This document shows positions 31,365-43,017 of a stretch of DNA of 64,000 bases, piece after piece. The notes beneath the pieces were generated by a model, which did no database searches, was not told the origin of the DNA, and saw only the letters and a list, made by a program, of their open reading frames with translations. Position numbers and translations under genes: made by a program. The DNA comes from Bufo bufo (Eukaryota; Chordata; Amphibia; Anura; Bufonidae): assembly GCF_905171765.1 (NCBI RefSeq), contig NC_053391.1:687141257-687205256 (forward strand). The letters run 5' to 3'. The first letter of the stretch is position 1. Each line of letters begins with the position of its first letter.

Positions 31365-34300
31365 ATTGTAAGTAGAGATGTCGCAAACATAAAATTTTCC
31401 GTTCGCGAACGGCGAACGCACATTTTTGCAAGTGTTCGCGAACGGGCGAACAGACCGAACCGCCATTGACTTCAATAGGCAGGCGAATTTTAAAACCCAC
31501 AGGGACTCTTTCTAGCCACAGTAGTGATGTAAAGGTTGTTTCAAGGGGACTAAGACCTGGACTGTGGCAAAATTGATGTTTTCCAGGCAGAAAGGTGACT
31601 AAAACATTGCGGCTTGAACCCTAGTTGGTGGCGGAGAATTCACGAAAGTCATCCGGTATGCAGACATTAAATACAGCAGCGTGGGGACCATTTTGAGGCC
31701 AAGGCATGTCATCAGGCCCTTTGTTAGTCAAAAGTATCCCCCACTGTCAGTCCCTTCGGGATCCATGCCTCATTCATCTTAATGAAGGTGAGGTAATCAA
31801 CACTTTTTTAACCGAGGCGACTTCTCTTGTCAGTGACAATGCCTTCTGCTGCACTGAAGGTCCTTTCTGACAGGACACTTGAAGCGGGGCAGGCCAGAAG
31901 TTCTATCGCAAACTGGGATAGCTCAGGCCACAGGTCAAGCCTGCACACCCAGTAGTCAAGGGGTTCATCACTCCTCAGAGTGTCGATATCTGCTGTTAAG
32001 GCGAGGTAGTCTGCTACCTGTCGGTCGAGTCGTTCTCTAAGGGTGGACCCCGAAGGGCTGTAGCGATGTGTAGGACTGAAAAAGCTCTGCATGTCCTCCA
32101 TCAACAACACATCTGTAAAGCGTCCTGTCCTTGCCGGCGTGGTCGTGGGAGGAGGAGGATTACTTTCACCTCTTCCCCTGTTAGATTCCCGTTGTGCTGT
32201 GACATCCCCCTTATAAGCTGTGTAAAGCATATTTTTTTAGTTTGGTTTTGAACTGCTGCATCCTTTCTGACTTTCGGTAATTTGGTAACATTTCCGCCAC
32301 TTTCTGCTTATACCGGGGGTCTAGTAGCGTGGCCACCCAGTACAGGTTGTTCTCCTTCATCCTTATTATACGAGGGTCCCTCAACAGACATGACAGCATG
32401 AAAGACCCCATTTGCACAAGGTTGGATGCCGAGCTACTCATTTCCCGTTCCTCGTCCTCACTGATGTCATTGACGGTCTGTTCTTCCCCCCAGCCACGTA
32501 CAACACCACGGGTCCCAGAGGATGCCTGCTGTGGTTGGTCTTCCTCCTCCTCAAAGCCACATTCCTCCTCTGACTCCTCTTCCTCATACTCCTCTTCCAG
32601 CGTTGCTGCAGGTCCGGCAAGCGATGATGACAAGGCTGTTTCTGGTGGTAATGGTGACCACAACTCTTCCTCTTCACGTTCATCTACAGCCTGATCCAGC
32701 ACTCTTCGCAGGGCACGCTCCAGGAAGAAAACAAATGGGATGAGGTCGCTGATGGTGCCTTTGGTGCGACTGACTAGGTTTGTCACCTCCTCAAAAGGAC
32801 GCATGAGCCTACAGGCATTGTGCATGAGCGTCCAGTAACGTGGCAAAAAAATTCCCAGCTCCGCAGAGGCTGTCCTAGCACCCCGGTCATACAAATACTC
32901 GTTGGCGGCTTTTTCTTGTTGGAGCAGGCGGTCGAACATTAGGAGTGTTGAATTCCAACGTGTCGGGCTGTCGCAAATCAAGCGCCTCACTGGCATGTTG
33001 TTTCGCCGCTGGATATCTGAAAAGTGCGCCATGGCCGTGTAGGAACGCCTGAAATGGCCACACACCTTCCTGGCCTGCTTCAGGACGTCCTGTAAGCCTG
33101 GGTACTTAGACACAAAGCGTTGTACGATGAGATTCAACACATGTGCCATGCACGGCACATGTGAAAACTTGCCCAAATTCAATGCCTCCAACAAATTGTT
33201 TCCATTGTCACACACCACTTTGCCGATCTCCAGTTGGTGCGGGGTCAGCCACTGATCCACCTGTGCGTTCAGGGCGGACAGGAGTGCTGGTCCGGTGTGG
33301 CTCTCTGCTTTAAGGCAAGTCAACCCCAAGACAGCGTGACACTGTCGTATCCGGGATGTGGAATAGCCCCTGGGGTGCTGGGGGGATTCAGTTGATGTGC
33401 AGCCAGACGCCGCAGCAGAAGAGTACTCAGCCCAGGAGGTTATGGAAGAGGATGGAGTAGGAGGAGTAGAGGAGGTGGCAGTAGGCCTGCCTGCAAGTAG
33501 TGGCGGTGTCACCAACTCCGCTGCAGAGCCACGCATTCCAGCCGGTTGACCCAATGCGCAGTGTAGGTGATATACCTGCCTTGACCGTGCTTTGAAGACC
33601 AGGTATCAGTGGTCAGATGGACCCTTGCCCCAACACTGTATGCCAGAGATGCCATGACTTCCTTTTCAATAACTGAGTAGAGGTTTGGGATTGCCTTTTT
33701 TGAAAAAAAAATTCGTCCGGGAACCTTCCACTGTGGTGTCCCAATAGCGACAAATTTTTTGAAGGCCTCAGACTCCACCAGCTGGTATGGTAAAAGCTGG
33801 CGGGCTAAGAGTTCCGTCAAGCCAGCTGTCAGACGCCGGGCAAGAGGGGGACTTTGTGACATTGGCTTCTTACGCTCAAACATGTCCTTGGCAGACACCT
33901 GACTGTGGGCAGATGAGCAGGAACTGCTGAAGGCGAGAGGCGGAGTGGCTGATGGTTGAGAGGGGGCAAGGAGGACAGCAGTGGTTGACGTGGCTGAAGA
34001 TGCTGGACCAGGAGGAGGATGGTGGCTTTGAGTTTGTGTGCTGCTTGTACTCATGTGTTGATCCCATAGGCGTTTGTGATGTTCGATCATGTGCCTTCGC
34101 AAAGCAGTTGTACCTAGGTGGGTGTTGAACTTCCCACGACTCAGTTTCTTTTGGCACAGGATGCAAATGGCATCTCTGTTGTCAGAGGCAGACACACAAA
34201 AAAAATGCCACACTGCTGAGCTTTGCAATGATGGCATTCTGGTGGTGGCAACAGCATGCGTTGATTGGCGTGCTGTCTGCCTGACCCCGGGTGCCGATAC

Positions 34301-34581
34301 ATGCTGTCTGACTGTGCCACTAGCTCCTTGCGACGACCTCCCCCTGCTTCCAACTCGTCTCCTCCTTCTCTCTGTCTCCCCTTCTGAACTTTCCCCCTCT
34401 TCTTCTTCTCTTCGAGCAGGCACCCACGTGGCATCCACGGACACATCATCATCATCAACCACTTCACTTGTATCTGACACCTCAGCAAAGGGAGCAACAG
34501 CGGGTACAACATCATCATCATCATTACACTGTATGTCCATGTGTGTAATGCTGCCTGACTGAGACATATCCCTGTTATCTA

Positions 34582-36123
34582 CAGTCGTGGCCAAAAGTTT
34601 TGAGAATGACACAAATATTAGTTTTCACAAAGTTTGCTGCTAAACTGCTTGTTTCAGTTGTTTCTGTGATGTAGTGAAATATAATTACACGCACTTCATA
34701 CGTTTCAAAGGCTTTTATCGACAATTACATGACATTTATGCAAAGAGTCAGTATTTGCAGTGTTGGCCCTTCTTTTTTAGGACCTCTGCAATTCGACTGG
34801 GCATGCTCTCAATCAACTTCTGGGCCAATTCCTGACTGATAGCAACCCATTCTTTCATAATCACTTCTTGGAGTTTGTCAGAATTAGTGGGTTTTTGTTT
34901 GTCCACTCGCCTCTTGAGGATTGACCACAAGTTCTCAATGGGATTAAGATCTCAGGAGTTTCCAGGCCATGGACCCAAAATGTCAACGTTTTGGTCCCCG
35001 AGCCACTTAGTTATCACTTTTGCCTTATGGCACGGTGCTCCATCATGCTGGAAAATGCATTGTTCTTCACCAAACTGTTGTTGGATTGTTGGAAGAAGTT
35101 GCTGTTGGAGGGTGTTTTGGTACCATTCTTTATTCATGGCTGTGTTTTTGGGCAAAATTGTGAGTGAGCCCACTCTCTTGGATGAGAAGCAACCCCACAC
35201 ATGAATGGTCTCAGGATGCTTTACTGTTGGCATGACACAGGACTGATGGTAGCGCTCACCTTTTCTTCTCCGGACAAGCCTTTTTCCAGATGCCCCAAAC
35301 AATCGGAAAGAGGCTTCATTGGAGAATATGACTTTGCCCCAGTCCTCATCAGTCCATTCACCATACTTTCTGCAGAAGATCAATCTGTCCCTGATGTTTT
35401 TTTGGGAGAGAAGTGGCTTCTTTGCTGCCCTTCTTGACACCAGGCCATCCTCCAAAAGTCTTCGCCTCACTGTGCGTGCAGATGCGCTCACACCTGCCTG
35501 CTGCCATTCTTGAGCAAGCGCTGCACTGGTGGCACTCCGATCCCGCAGCTGAATCCTCTTTAGGAAACGATCCTGGCGCTTGCTGGACTTTCTTGGACGC
35601 CCTGAAGCCTTCTTAACAAGAATTGAACCTCTTTCCTTGAAGTTCTTGATGATCCTATAAATTGTTGATTGAGGTGCAATCTTAGTAGCCACAATATCCT
35701 TGCCTGTGAAGCCATTTTTATGAAACAATGGCTGCACGCGTTTCTTTGCAGGTCACCATGGATAACAATGGAAGAACAATGATTTCAAGCATCACCCTCC
35801 TTTTAACATGTCAAGTCTGCCATTTTAACCCAATCAGCGTGACTTAATGATCTCCAGCCTTGTGCTCGTCAACATTCTCACCTGAGTTAACAAGACGATT
35901 ACTGAAATGATCTCAGCAGGTCCTTTAATGACAGCAATGAAATGCAGTGGAAAGTTTTTTTGGGGATTAAGTTAATTTTCATGGCAAAGAAGGACTATGC
36001 AATTCATCTGATCACTCTTCATAACATTCTGGAGTATATGCAAATTGCTATTATAAAAACTTAAACAGCAACTTTTCCAATTTCCAATATTTATGTAATT
36101 CTCAAAACTTTTGGCCACGACTG
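34582..36123 (-). mobile_element. Tc1 element, family 3, inserted in hAT-F
   Basis: Inverted ends CAGTCGTGGCCAAAAGTTTT at 34582 and its complement ending at 36123. TA duplicated at 34580-34581 and 36124-36125. 1542 bp. Confidence 0.95.
34748..35737 (-). pseudogene. Tc1 transposase, family 3 (stop, altered first catalytic site)
   Basis: Transposase with helix-turn-helix (GFTGKDIVATKIAPQSTIYR), basic SGRPRKSSKRQDR, then VIFSNEASFRLFG (about 35318), where family members have Asp in place of this Asn. The second Asp is in FQHDGAPCHKAK (about 35040). A stop follows WPGNS (about 34950), and the frame continues DLNPIENLWSILKRRV to the end QHCKY. A start further upstream is likely, since the N-terminus here looks slightly short. 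Two of its lesions (Asn and stop) would each abolish activity. Confidence 0.9.
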
Positions 36124-36716
36124 TACATCCTCTGGCAATAATGGTTGCGCATCACTAATTTCATCCAACTAATAACTAACTCCTCTGACGGATCAAGTGA
36201 AGCGGCGGTAGTGGTGGTGGTGGCGGCGGGCGGGAGAGTGGTAACTTGAGAGCAGTTGACCGAAGCTGAGCTGGAGGAGGATGGTGCATCAAGGTTCTTA
36301 GCGGAAGCTGTTGAATATTGGGTGTCCTGTGTAAGCCAGTCAACTATCTGAATTTTTCGGGTTCAGGGTACGTGGCCTCTGAACACTGGGCATTATTCCA
36401 GGGCCAGAGGAAATCACAGCACCACGACGGCCCCTGCGGGGTGGCCTGCCTCTCATTTTTTTTTAGATAAGTGGTACTATGCGTGCAAGGTACTGTGCCA
36501 TCCTATATAAGTGGTGGGCAGTGGGCACAGTACAGTCTGTGTGGGCCTGACACACACTGGCTTGCAACTGCGATTATATCACAGAGAAATAATAAATGGA
36601 CTTTTTTTTATCTGCGAGGTACTGTCTGTGACACCCTGTATGAATGGTGTGCACACAGTACAGTCTGTGAGCCTGCAGCCTCTCACACACGGGCAGGCAA
36701 CAGCAATATATATATA

Positions 36717-37765
36717 CACTCACCTAAAGAATTATTAGGAACACCATACTAATACGGTGTTGGACCCCCTTTTGCCTTCAGAACTGCCTTAATTCTACGT
36801 GGCATTGATTCAACAAGGTGCTGATAGCATTCTTTAGAAATGTTGGCCCATATTCATAGGATAGCATCTTGCAGTTGATGGAGATTTGAGGGATGCACAT
36901 CCAGGGCACGAAGCTCCCGTTCCACCACATCCCAAAGACGCTCTATTGGGTTGAGATCTGGTGACTGTGGGGCCATTTTAGTACAGTGAACTCATTGTCA
37001 TGTTCAAGAAACCAATTTGAAATGATTCGAGCTTTGTGACATGGTGCATTATCCTGCTGGAAGTAGCCATCAGAGGATGGATACATGTTCTCATTCTGTT
37101 TACGCCAAATTCGGACTCTACCATTTGAATGTCTCAACAGAAATCGAGACTCATCAGACCAGGCAACATTTTTCCAGTCTTCAACAGTCCAATTTTGGTG
37201 AGCTCGTGCAAATTGTAGCCTCTTTTTCCTATTTGTAGTGGAGATGAGTGGTACCCGGTGGGGTCTTCTGCTGTTGTAGCCCATCCGCCTCAAGGTTGTG
37301 CGTGTTGTGGCTTCACAAATGCTTTGCTGCATACCTCGGTTGTAACGAGTGGTTATTTCAGTCAACGTTGCTCTTCTATCAGCTTGAATCAGTCGTCCCA
37401 TTCTCCTCTGACCTCTAGCATCCACAAGGCATTTTCGCCCACAGGACTGCCGCATACTGGATGTTTTTCCCTTTTCACACCATTCTTTGTAAACACTAGA
37501 AATGGTTGTGCGTGAAAATCCCAGTAACTGAGCAGATTGTGAAATACTCAGACCGGCCCGTCTGGCACCAACAACCATGCCACGCTCAAAATTGCTTAAA
37601 TCACCTTTCTTTCCCATTTTGACATTCAGTTTGGAGTTCAGGAGTTTGTCTTGACCAGGACCACACCCCTAAATGCATTGAAGCAACTGCCATGTGATTG
37701 GTTGACTAGATAATTGCATTCATGAGAAATAGAACAGGTGTTCCTAATAATTCTTTAGGGGAGTG
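36717..37765 (-). mobile_element. Tc1 element, family 1, copy 2, inserted in hAT-F
   Basis: Same ends as the element at 17474 (CACTCACCTAAAGAATTATT and complement). It lies between two TATATA stretches. 1049 bp; the best preserved Tc1 in the window. Confidence 0.92.
36749..37617 (-). pseudogene. Tc1 transposase, family 1, copy 2 (one 1-bp lesion)
   Basis: Starts MGKKGDLSNFERGMVV (37617) and runs through WSDESRFLLRH and QDNAPCHKARI to LKWPH near 36975, where one G is missing relative to copy 1 (run of G near 36970) and the frame shifts; the shifted frame continues with SPDLNPIERLWD and ends GGPTPY at 36749. Apart from this I see no stop. First catalytic Asp is within SDESRF, second within QDN, and the DLNPIE region carries the third site. 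Confidence 0.9.
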
Positions 37766-38178
37766 TATATATATAAAATTAAAAAAAAGCAGACTGATGT
37801 ACCAGCCCTAAAAAGGGCTTTTTGGGGTGCTGTCAGGACGCTGTCCTTACAGCAGATGAGTCTGTGGACACAGAACACTGCCCTAGCTAACGCTTTCCCT
37901 ATTAGATCATCAGCAGCTGCACTGTCCCTCCTCTCACTAAGAATGCAGCTTCCGAATGAATCTAAAATGGATGCTGTCCAGGAGGTGGGAGGGTCTGCTG
38001 CTGATTGGCTGGAATGTGTCTGCTGACTGTGAGGTACAGGGTCAAAGTTTCCTCAATGATGATGTATAGGGGGCTGACCGAACATCGCATATGTTCGCCC
38101 GCCGCGGCGAACGCGAACAAGCTATGTTTGCCGGGAACTATTCGCCGGCGAACTATTTGGGACATCTCTAATTATAAG

Positions 38179-39429
38179 TGTATTTAAAAGTAATTCTGTC
38201 ACTGAAGACCTTGCCTCCTTACAGATGCACCGTCTTTGGATTCCTCCTTCCTTGTTTCTACTTGTTACTTACCTGGCTGGGTTCCTGGCTTGTGGAGGAT
38301 TGCATGCATCAGATCAGGACGAGTTATCGATGCTATAAAGGGTGTTATGCCCTTAACGTGTATTTGCGGTCCTTCCCATTTCTGTGCTCTCTTTCTCTCC
38401 AGTTTTACAGGCAAAAGATTAGGGTTACATTTTGGGTATTTATAAAACCAGGAAGCACAGAATAATAATAAGAGGGCTTGCACACTGGCATACACTGGGC
38501 ACAACATATTGGGCAGTGAGATGGTATATCCGTATAAAAATCACAATTTTCACTTTGCACCATCTGCTGTGAATACATTTTTGCAAAACAACTGTGAGGT
38601 CAAAATGTTCACTACATGCCTTGGTAAATACTGTGAGGGATGGGGTTTCTAAAATGGGGTCACTTCTTGGGTGTTTCTATTTTTTATTTCACCTCAGAGC
38701 CTCTGCAGTTGTCGGCTAGTGCTGTATAAATCCCCAAACTAGGCCTCAAATGCGCATAGTACTCCTTCTCTTCTGAACCCTGCTGTGTGCCCATACAGTA
38801 GTTTCTGACCATATATAAAGTGTTGTAATATTCCGGAGAAAATGGGTAACAAATTGTGGGGCGCATGTTCTCCTGTTACCCCTTGTGACAATGTAAAAAT
38901 GGTAGCCTAAAGCAACATTTTCTTCTAAAATATGTAATATTTTAGACAGTTTTTTGCAAACAAACTGAAAAGAAAAGCAGCCAAAATGAGAAAAGCAGCG
39001 GCCAAACTTACCATATTTGATCTGAGCCAGTGAGAGAGACTAAGGCCAGGATCAGTAATGTCTCACTCCAATTTATATAGCCAGACCCCACCCCCATTAT
39101 TATCTCAAAGTAAGTGAGTAACACCCCTCATTATAATACTGCAGGTAGATGGGTCACCCCCTGATTATGACACACTCATATTCTCTATCTGATGACATCA
39201 CAAATCAGTGTTTCTAAGGAAAGCATGGATATCAGATGATAACATCACAAGATGTGTGACTGTCAGTATTCTAATGAATAAGCAGTGTCTTACTATGAAA
39301 GCGGCCATATTGGATGTAATATGGTACAGGCTGCAGATAATGGGCTAACCCTTCATCCTCTGGGCTGATTACTCTATAAAAACACACCACAGTGAATTTC
39401 CAGATGCCTCGAATTCCAAAAACTTCACA
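38179..39429. other. Anuran interspersed repeat, no gene
   Basis: The part at about 38520-38960 (AAAATGGGGTCACTTCTTGG, TGCTGTGTGCCCATACAG, and related text) matches the pattern of an interspersed repeat I know from frog sequences; its class is unresolved. 38990-39429 has no recognised content. Open frames here lack domains. Confidence 0.4.
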
Positions 39430-39622
39430 AATATTGTTCACAGTGTTTACACTAGTCTATGGATTGACTAACCGCAGCATTTACACTAGACTATGAAATG
39501 ACTGCCTGCAGAGTAGACCCTAGACAATGGACTGACCTCACTGTTTACAATACACTATGGACTGACTGACTGCAGCGTTTACACAGACTGTGGACTAAAT
39601 GACTGCAGTGATTACACTAGAC
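39430..39622. repeat. Degenerate left edge of the 30-bp minisatellite
   Basis: Diverged units of GCAGTGTTTACACTAGACTATGGACTGACT (given in full as GCAGTGTTTACACTAG plus ACTATGGACTGACT). Similarity to the unit rises towards 39622, where the array is cut by a hAT element and resumes at 43018. Confidence 0.85.
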
Positions 39623-39885
39623 CAGTGGTCGGCAAAGTGCGGCTCGCGAGCCACAAGCGGCTCTTTAGACCCTTTAATGCGGCTCTTTGGTGCGGGCTGG
39701 CGGGTGGGCGGCCGCGCAGCCACATCGCGCCGCTCAAGCTGCTTGTAAAATGTCCGTCATGCACCTGTTGCCCCGTCTGTCTGCTCCTTCCACTTTATGA
39801 ATGAAGCAGGCAGGCGGGGCAGGAGGCGCATGAGGAGGGAGAGATGTCACGCTGCGCACAGCAGCAGAAGGGCGGGCAGCGGCGC

Positions 39886-40947
39886 CAGGGCCGCTGATAG
39901 AAATCATGGGGCCCCGTACAGCATACATGACGGGGCCCCCTTCAGCTCCACCCCCTGATCCCTCCTTCAGCCACACCCCTGGCCCCGCCCTTGGCCCCTC
40001 CCCAGACGCCGCCTTGAAACAACATGCAGATTTGTCTACAAGTGATATTTATTTTTCTCCAGCCAGTTATAAGTTTTATTATCCAAAATAAATACTGTTT
40101 TCAGATGAGAACAGACCTCTTTAATATCAATATGTAATAAAAAAACATTAATGAATAAATGAAGTGGTATTTTGAAAAAATTAGGAAGATTAAACAAATG
40201 ATAAAGGTGGAAAAAAAACAACAAGCCAGGTCTCGTTAAAGATAGTTTACTGTAGACAACTCAACTACAGTGGGGTAGCCAGGCCTGAAATAATAATTAG
40301 AGTGAGCCTGCAGACAGTAGATCTTGACCCCCCCCCAAACAAGTACATTCATACCTGTTATCCTGATTCCTGGCCCCAGGACAGAGTCACTTCCTCCTTC
40401 ACTGTAGATAGACTGTAGTAGTAGCGCTGGCTGCTGTGCTGTCTGCCTCCCTGGATTCCTGGATTCGCTGCCCGGAGTGTCACAAAATTTTTTATTTTTT
40501 TTCCTTTCTTCACTGCCAGTGGTGCTTTTCCTTCTCTCACTCTCTTCCCTGGCGCCGCGGAGGGAGAAGAATCACTCCGCGGCGCCAGGGAAGGACAAGC
40601 TGGCCGGGACTTGATTCTGCAGAGCAGACTGAGCAGAGCAGAGGAGCGGGCACGGGAGAGAGAAGAGAAGAGATACTCTTCCGCGCCCGAAACAGAGGAA
40701 ATAGTCCCTACCTGCTGCCGCATACAAACGGAGCAAGCAGGCAGGTACTGAGCGGCGATTTAAAAAGAAAAAAAACGTAGAAAGCAGGGGGGGGGGGGGG
40801 GTACGACGGCGTTTGACTAGCGGTCAGGGCTGTGGAGTTTTTTTTTTTTTTTTAAACATTAATTGGTTATGTCGAGGCTGCCCGGGCCCCCCTGCCAGCC
40901 GGGCCCGGTACAACTGGGCCAGCTGTACTGGCCTATCAGCGGCCCTG
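39886..40947. mobile_element. Non-autonomous hAT, 1062 bp, TSD agcggcgc
   Basis: Perfect 15-bp inverted ends CAGGGCCGCTGATAG. TSD agcggcgc is exact at 39878-39885 and 40948-40955. It contains poly-T and poly-G runs (40786-40800, 40840-40855) and a 19-bp GC-rich hairpin at 40544-40562/40575-40593. No coding domain. Confidence 0.95.
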
Positions 40948-41149
40948 AGCGGCGCTCTAGCTCGGCTGCCCACTGCCGGCCATGTGACGAGTGGTGAAGA
41001 GGCCGCCGCTCAGGAGGAGCGAAATGTCCTGCAGCAGAAAGGTAGGAGCTGCCCCCGGTGTGTGCACAGCGCCGGGCACTGCACCGGCCCCGCCGCAAGT
41101 GTCCCTGCCTCCTCCCTTCCCCCCACTAATACATTACTTTACTTACTGG

Positions 41150-41456
41150 AAGGCACTTATGGGGGATATCTGTGGAGGGCACTTATGGGGGATATATGGG
41201 GGATATCTGGGGGATATCTGTGGATGACTCACTTATGGGGGATATCTGTGGAGGGCACTTATGGGGGATATCTGTGGATGACTCACTTATGGGGGATATC
41301 TGTGGAGGGCACTTATGGGGGATATCTGTGGAGGGCACTTATGGGGGATATCTGTGGAGGGCACTTATGGGGGATATCTGTGGATGACTCACTTATGGGG
41401 GATATCTGTGGATGACTCACTTATGGGGGATATCTGTGGAGGGCACTTATGGGGGG
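41150..41456. repeat. 26-28-bp minisatellite
   Basis: About 12 copies of CACTTATGGGGGATATCTGT followed by GGAGGG or GGATGACT; the two spacer variants alternate irregularly. Long open frames across it reflect periodicity, not a gene. Confidence 0.92.
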
Positions 41457-42897
41457 AGCTGCATGAGGATCGCGGACACATTCACTTGAATGGGGTTCGC
41501 GATCCGCATCCGAATGCCCGCACCGCAAAAAAGTAGCGCATGCTGAAGTGAATGGGTCCATGATGCGGGCTTCACACGGCCGTTTGCAGCCCGCATCATG
41601 GACCCATTCACTTCAATGGGTCCAGGATCCGGGATATGAGTGCTACAGTGCAGCGTACTCAAGTTAGGGTTAATAGTGTTCCTGGGTGTTGTAGTGCAAT
41701 AGACACTAACCTGAGACGGCTGACTCTCTGCAAGGGCAGGTGATGATGAGAAATGTTCGTGACGCCAGTGCCAATTAAACGGTGGCACGCCGTTTGCTGA
41801 TAGCAGGAATAACTGAGGAACCACGTGATGTTAAAACAGAACTCAAACTTTAGTAGTCATCATGCATGGACATAGATGGAAGCGCAGTTCCTTTGCAGAC
41901 AGTTGGTTGCAGTACATTTGATGCAGGCAATATATATATATAGCAAGGTGACTTCAGAGTGTTAAACACAGGACTTGTAGTACAGGCGGCTTGCACTCTA
42001 TTCCTGACTGATCCTGGAACATATAAACTCTTCTCCAAGGCCGAATGCCCTAGCTCTGGCGTATATCCTTGGTTTTATCTCTATCAAGTACCTCCTCTGT
42101 AGTCTTGAGTACCTCTTGCTTTTCTTGACATGCCTCTGTCTCTCTCTCAGCTTCCTCAGCCTCTAGAAACTTCTGAACTCCCAGGCTGTTTAACAGTGGT
42201 CTTCCTGCTTCTGCATATATAAGTTCAGGAGGGGAACCTTCTCCTTGGATCTGGAACCCGGTTACAGGGACTGCAATACCCTCTCCTGGTCCGCAGGCTT
42301 CAGGCCTGGACTTGTCTCTGACATAGTCTAAGCTCCAACTTCAGACTACAGGCTGCAGCTTTAGACTCCCACTTAAGACTCCCTTTCCTTTCCCTGACTG
42401 GGCCTTATATAAACTAGGGCTCCCTAGCTCCCTCTAGTGACTAAGAGCTGGAATGACACCCCTAGCAGGCCTGTACATGCAAGTTTCACAGTAATAGGGA
42501 AATACATAGCATTACATTACATGACATTTTATAAAGATGACATATACCAACTTCCCCATAAATAAGGGGGGACGACAGCACACCAAGTGACCCTTTTGTA
42601 GTGACGGGCATTACAGTCCCCGTACACTACAACAGTGTGCTTCCATGGTGCTTCTGACTGTGCCTCCGCACCGCAAAAAAGTAGTGCATGCGCTACTTTT
42701 TTGCAGTGCGGAGGCACAGCCAGAAGCACCACGGAAGCACTCTGTAGCACTCATATGCCCGTATCCTGGACCCATTGAAGTGAATGGGTCCTTGATGCGG
42801 GCTGCACACGGCCATGTGCAGCCCGCATCATGGACCCATTCACTTCAGCATGAGCTACTTTTTTGCGGGCACGCGGTCGTGTGCATGAGCCCTAATA
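41457..42897. repeat. Palindromic repeat, split by a solo LTR
   Basis: GACCCATTCACTTCAATGGGTCC-type palindromes and CCGCACCGCAAAAAAGTAGC motifs occur on both sides (41457-41648 and 42632-42897), for example GGACCCATTCACTTCA at 41600 and 42833. If 41649-42631 plus one ACAG is removed, the left and right parts join smoothly. Confidence 0.65.
41649..42631 (+). repeat. Probable solo LTR, 983 bp, TSD acag
   Basis: Begins TGCAGCGTACTC and ends CACTACA (TG...CA), with acag on both sides (41645-41648 and 42632-42635). TATATAAA lies at 42412 within it. No internal coding region, so it fits a solo LTR; orientation is inferred from the TATA box. Confidence 0.55.
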
Positions 42898-43017
42898 GTC
42901 CTCACTGGTACTGTTGACGCAATATTTTAGGTTTTAAAAATGTGGCTCTCGAAAGAAATTCCAATCGTGGTTTTGGCGATATTTGGCTCAGTTGACAAAA
43001 AAGTTTGCCTACCATTG

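Larger units (their letters stand above)
31734..36456 (-). pseudogene. hAT-F transposase (BED-finger hAT), interrupted
   Basis: Reads right to left from MRGRPPRRGRRGAV (36456). The Tc1 at 34582-36123 splits the N-terminal region. After it come SQSGSITHMDIQ, an acidic stretch, a BED finger (AVWHFF, CILCQKK, then RRHMIEHHKRLW; about 34210-34080), the first catalytic Asp HLTTDTWSSKHG (about 33615), second Asp VVCDNGNNLLEAL (about 33215), CMAHVLNLIVQ, DSPTRWNSTLLMF, LYWVATLLDPRYKQ (about 32340), and the C-terminal dimerisation motif ACPASSVLSERTFSAAEG (about 31895-31842). Frameshifts lie near 33540 and 32215, and a stop near 31806 precedes the last 24 codons. It is related to but clearly distinct from the hAT-A/B/C family. 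Confidence 0.9.
31373..38170 (-). mobile_element. hAT-F element with two nested Tc1 elements
   Basis: Left end TAGAGATGTCGCAAAC (31373) and right end GGGACATCTCTA (38159-38170) are inverted. The flanks attgtaag (31365-31372) and attataag (38171-38178) differ at one base, fitting an aged 8-bp hAT TSD. Total 6798 bp, about 4.2 kb after subtracting the Tc1 insertions at 34582-36123 and 36717-37765. TTCGCGAACGGCGAACG-rich subterminal sequence lies at both ends. Confidence 0.9.
39623..43017. mobile_element. Composite hAT element inside the minisatellite, TSD cactagac
   Basis: Ends CAGTGGTCGGCAAA (39623) and, inverted, CAATGGTAGGCAAA (43004-43017). TSD cactagac is exact at 39615-39622 and 43018-43025 and is itself part of a minisatellite unit. 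Inside are a second hAT (39886-40947), a ~27-bp minisatellite, a palindromic repeat and a probable solo LTR. No transposase. Confidence 0.92.

Noticed and set aside
31340..31372. Third hammerhead ribozyme next to hAT-F
   Set aside because: GAAACGCATTG is present but the CTGATGA core is altered to CTGATCT and no stem I partner was found; at best a decayed relic.
38178..38465. Possible host exon
   Set aside because: No splice-site pair with conserved coding on either side, and neighbouring sequence is repeat-like.
41172..41536. Gly-rich MGDICGGHLWG repeat protein
   Set aside because: Product of a 26-28-bp minisatellite; several frames are open and units vary without regard to codons.
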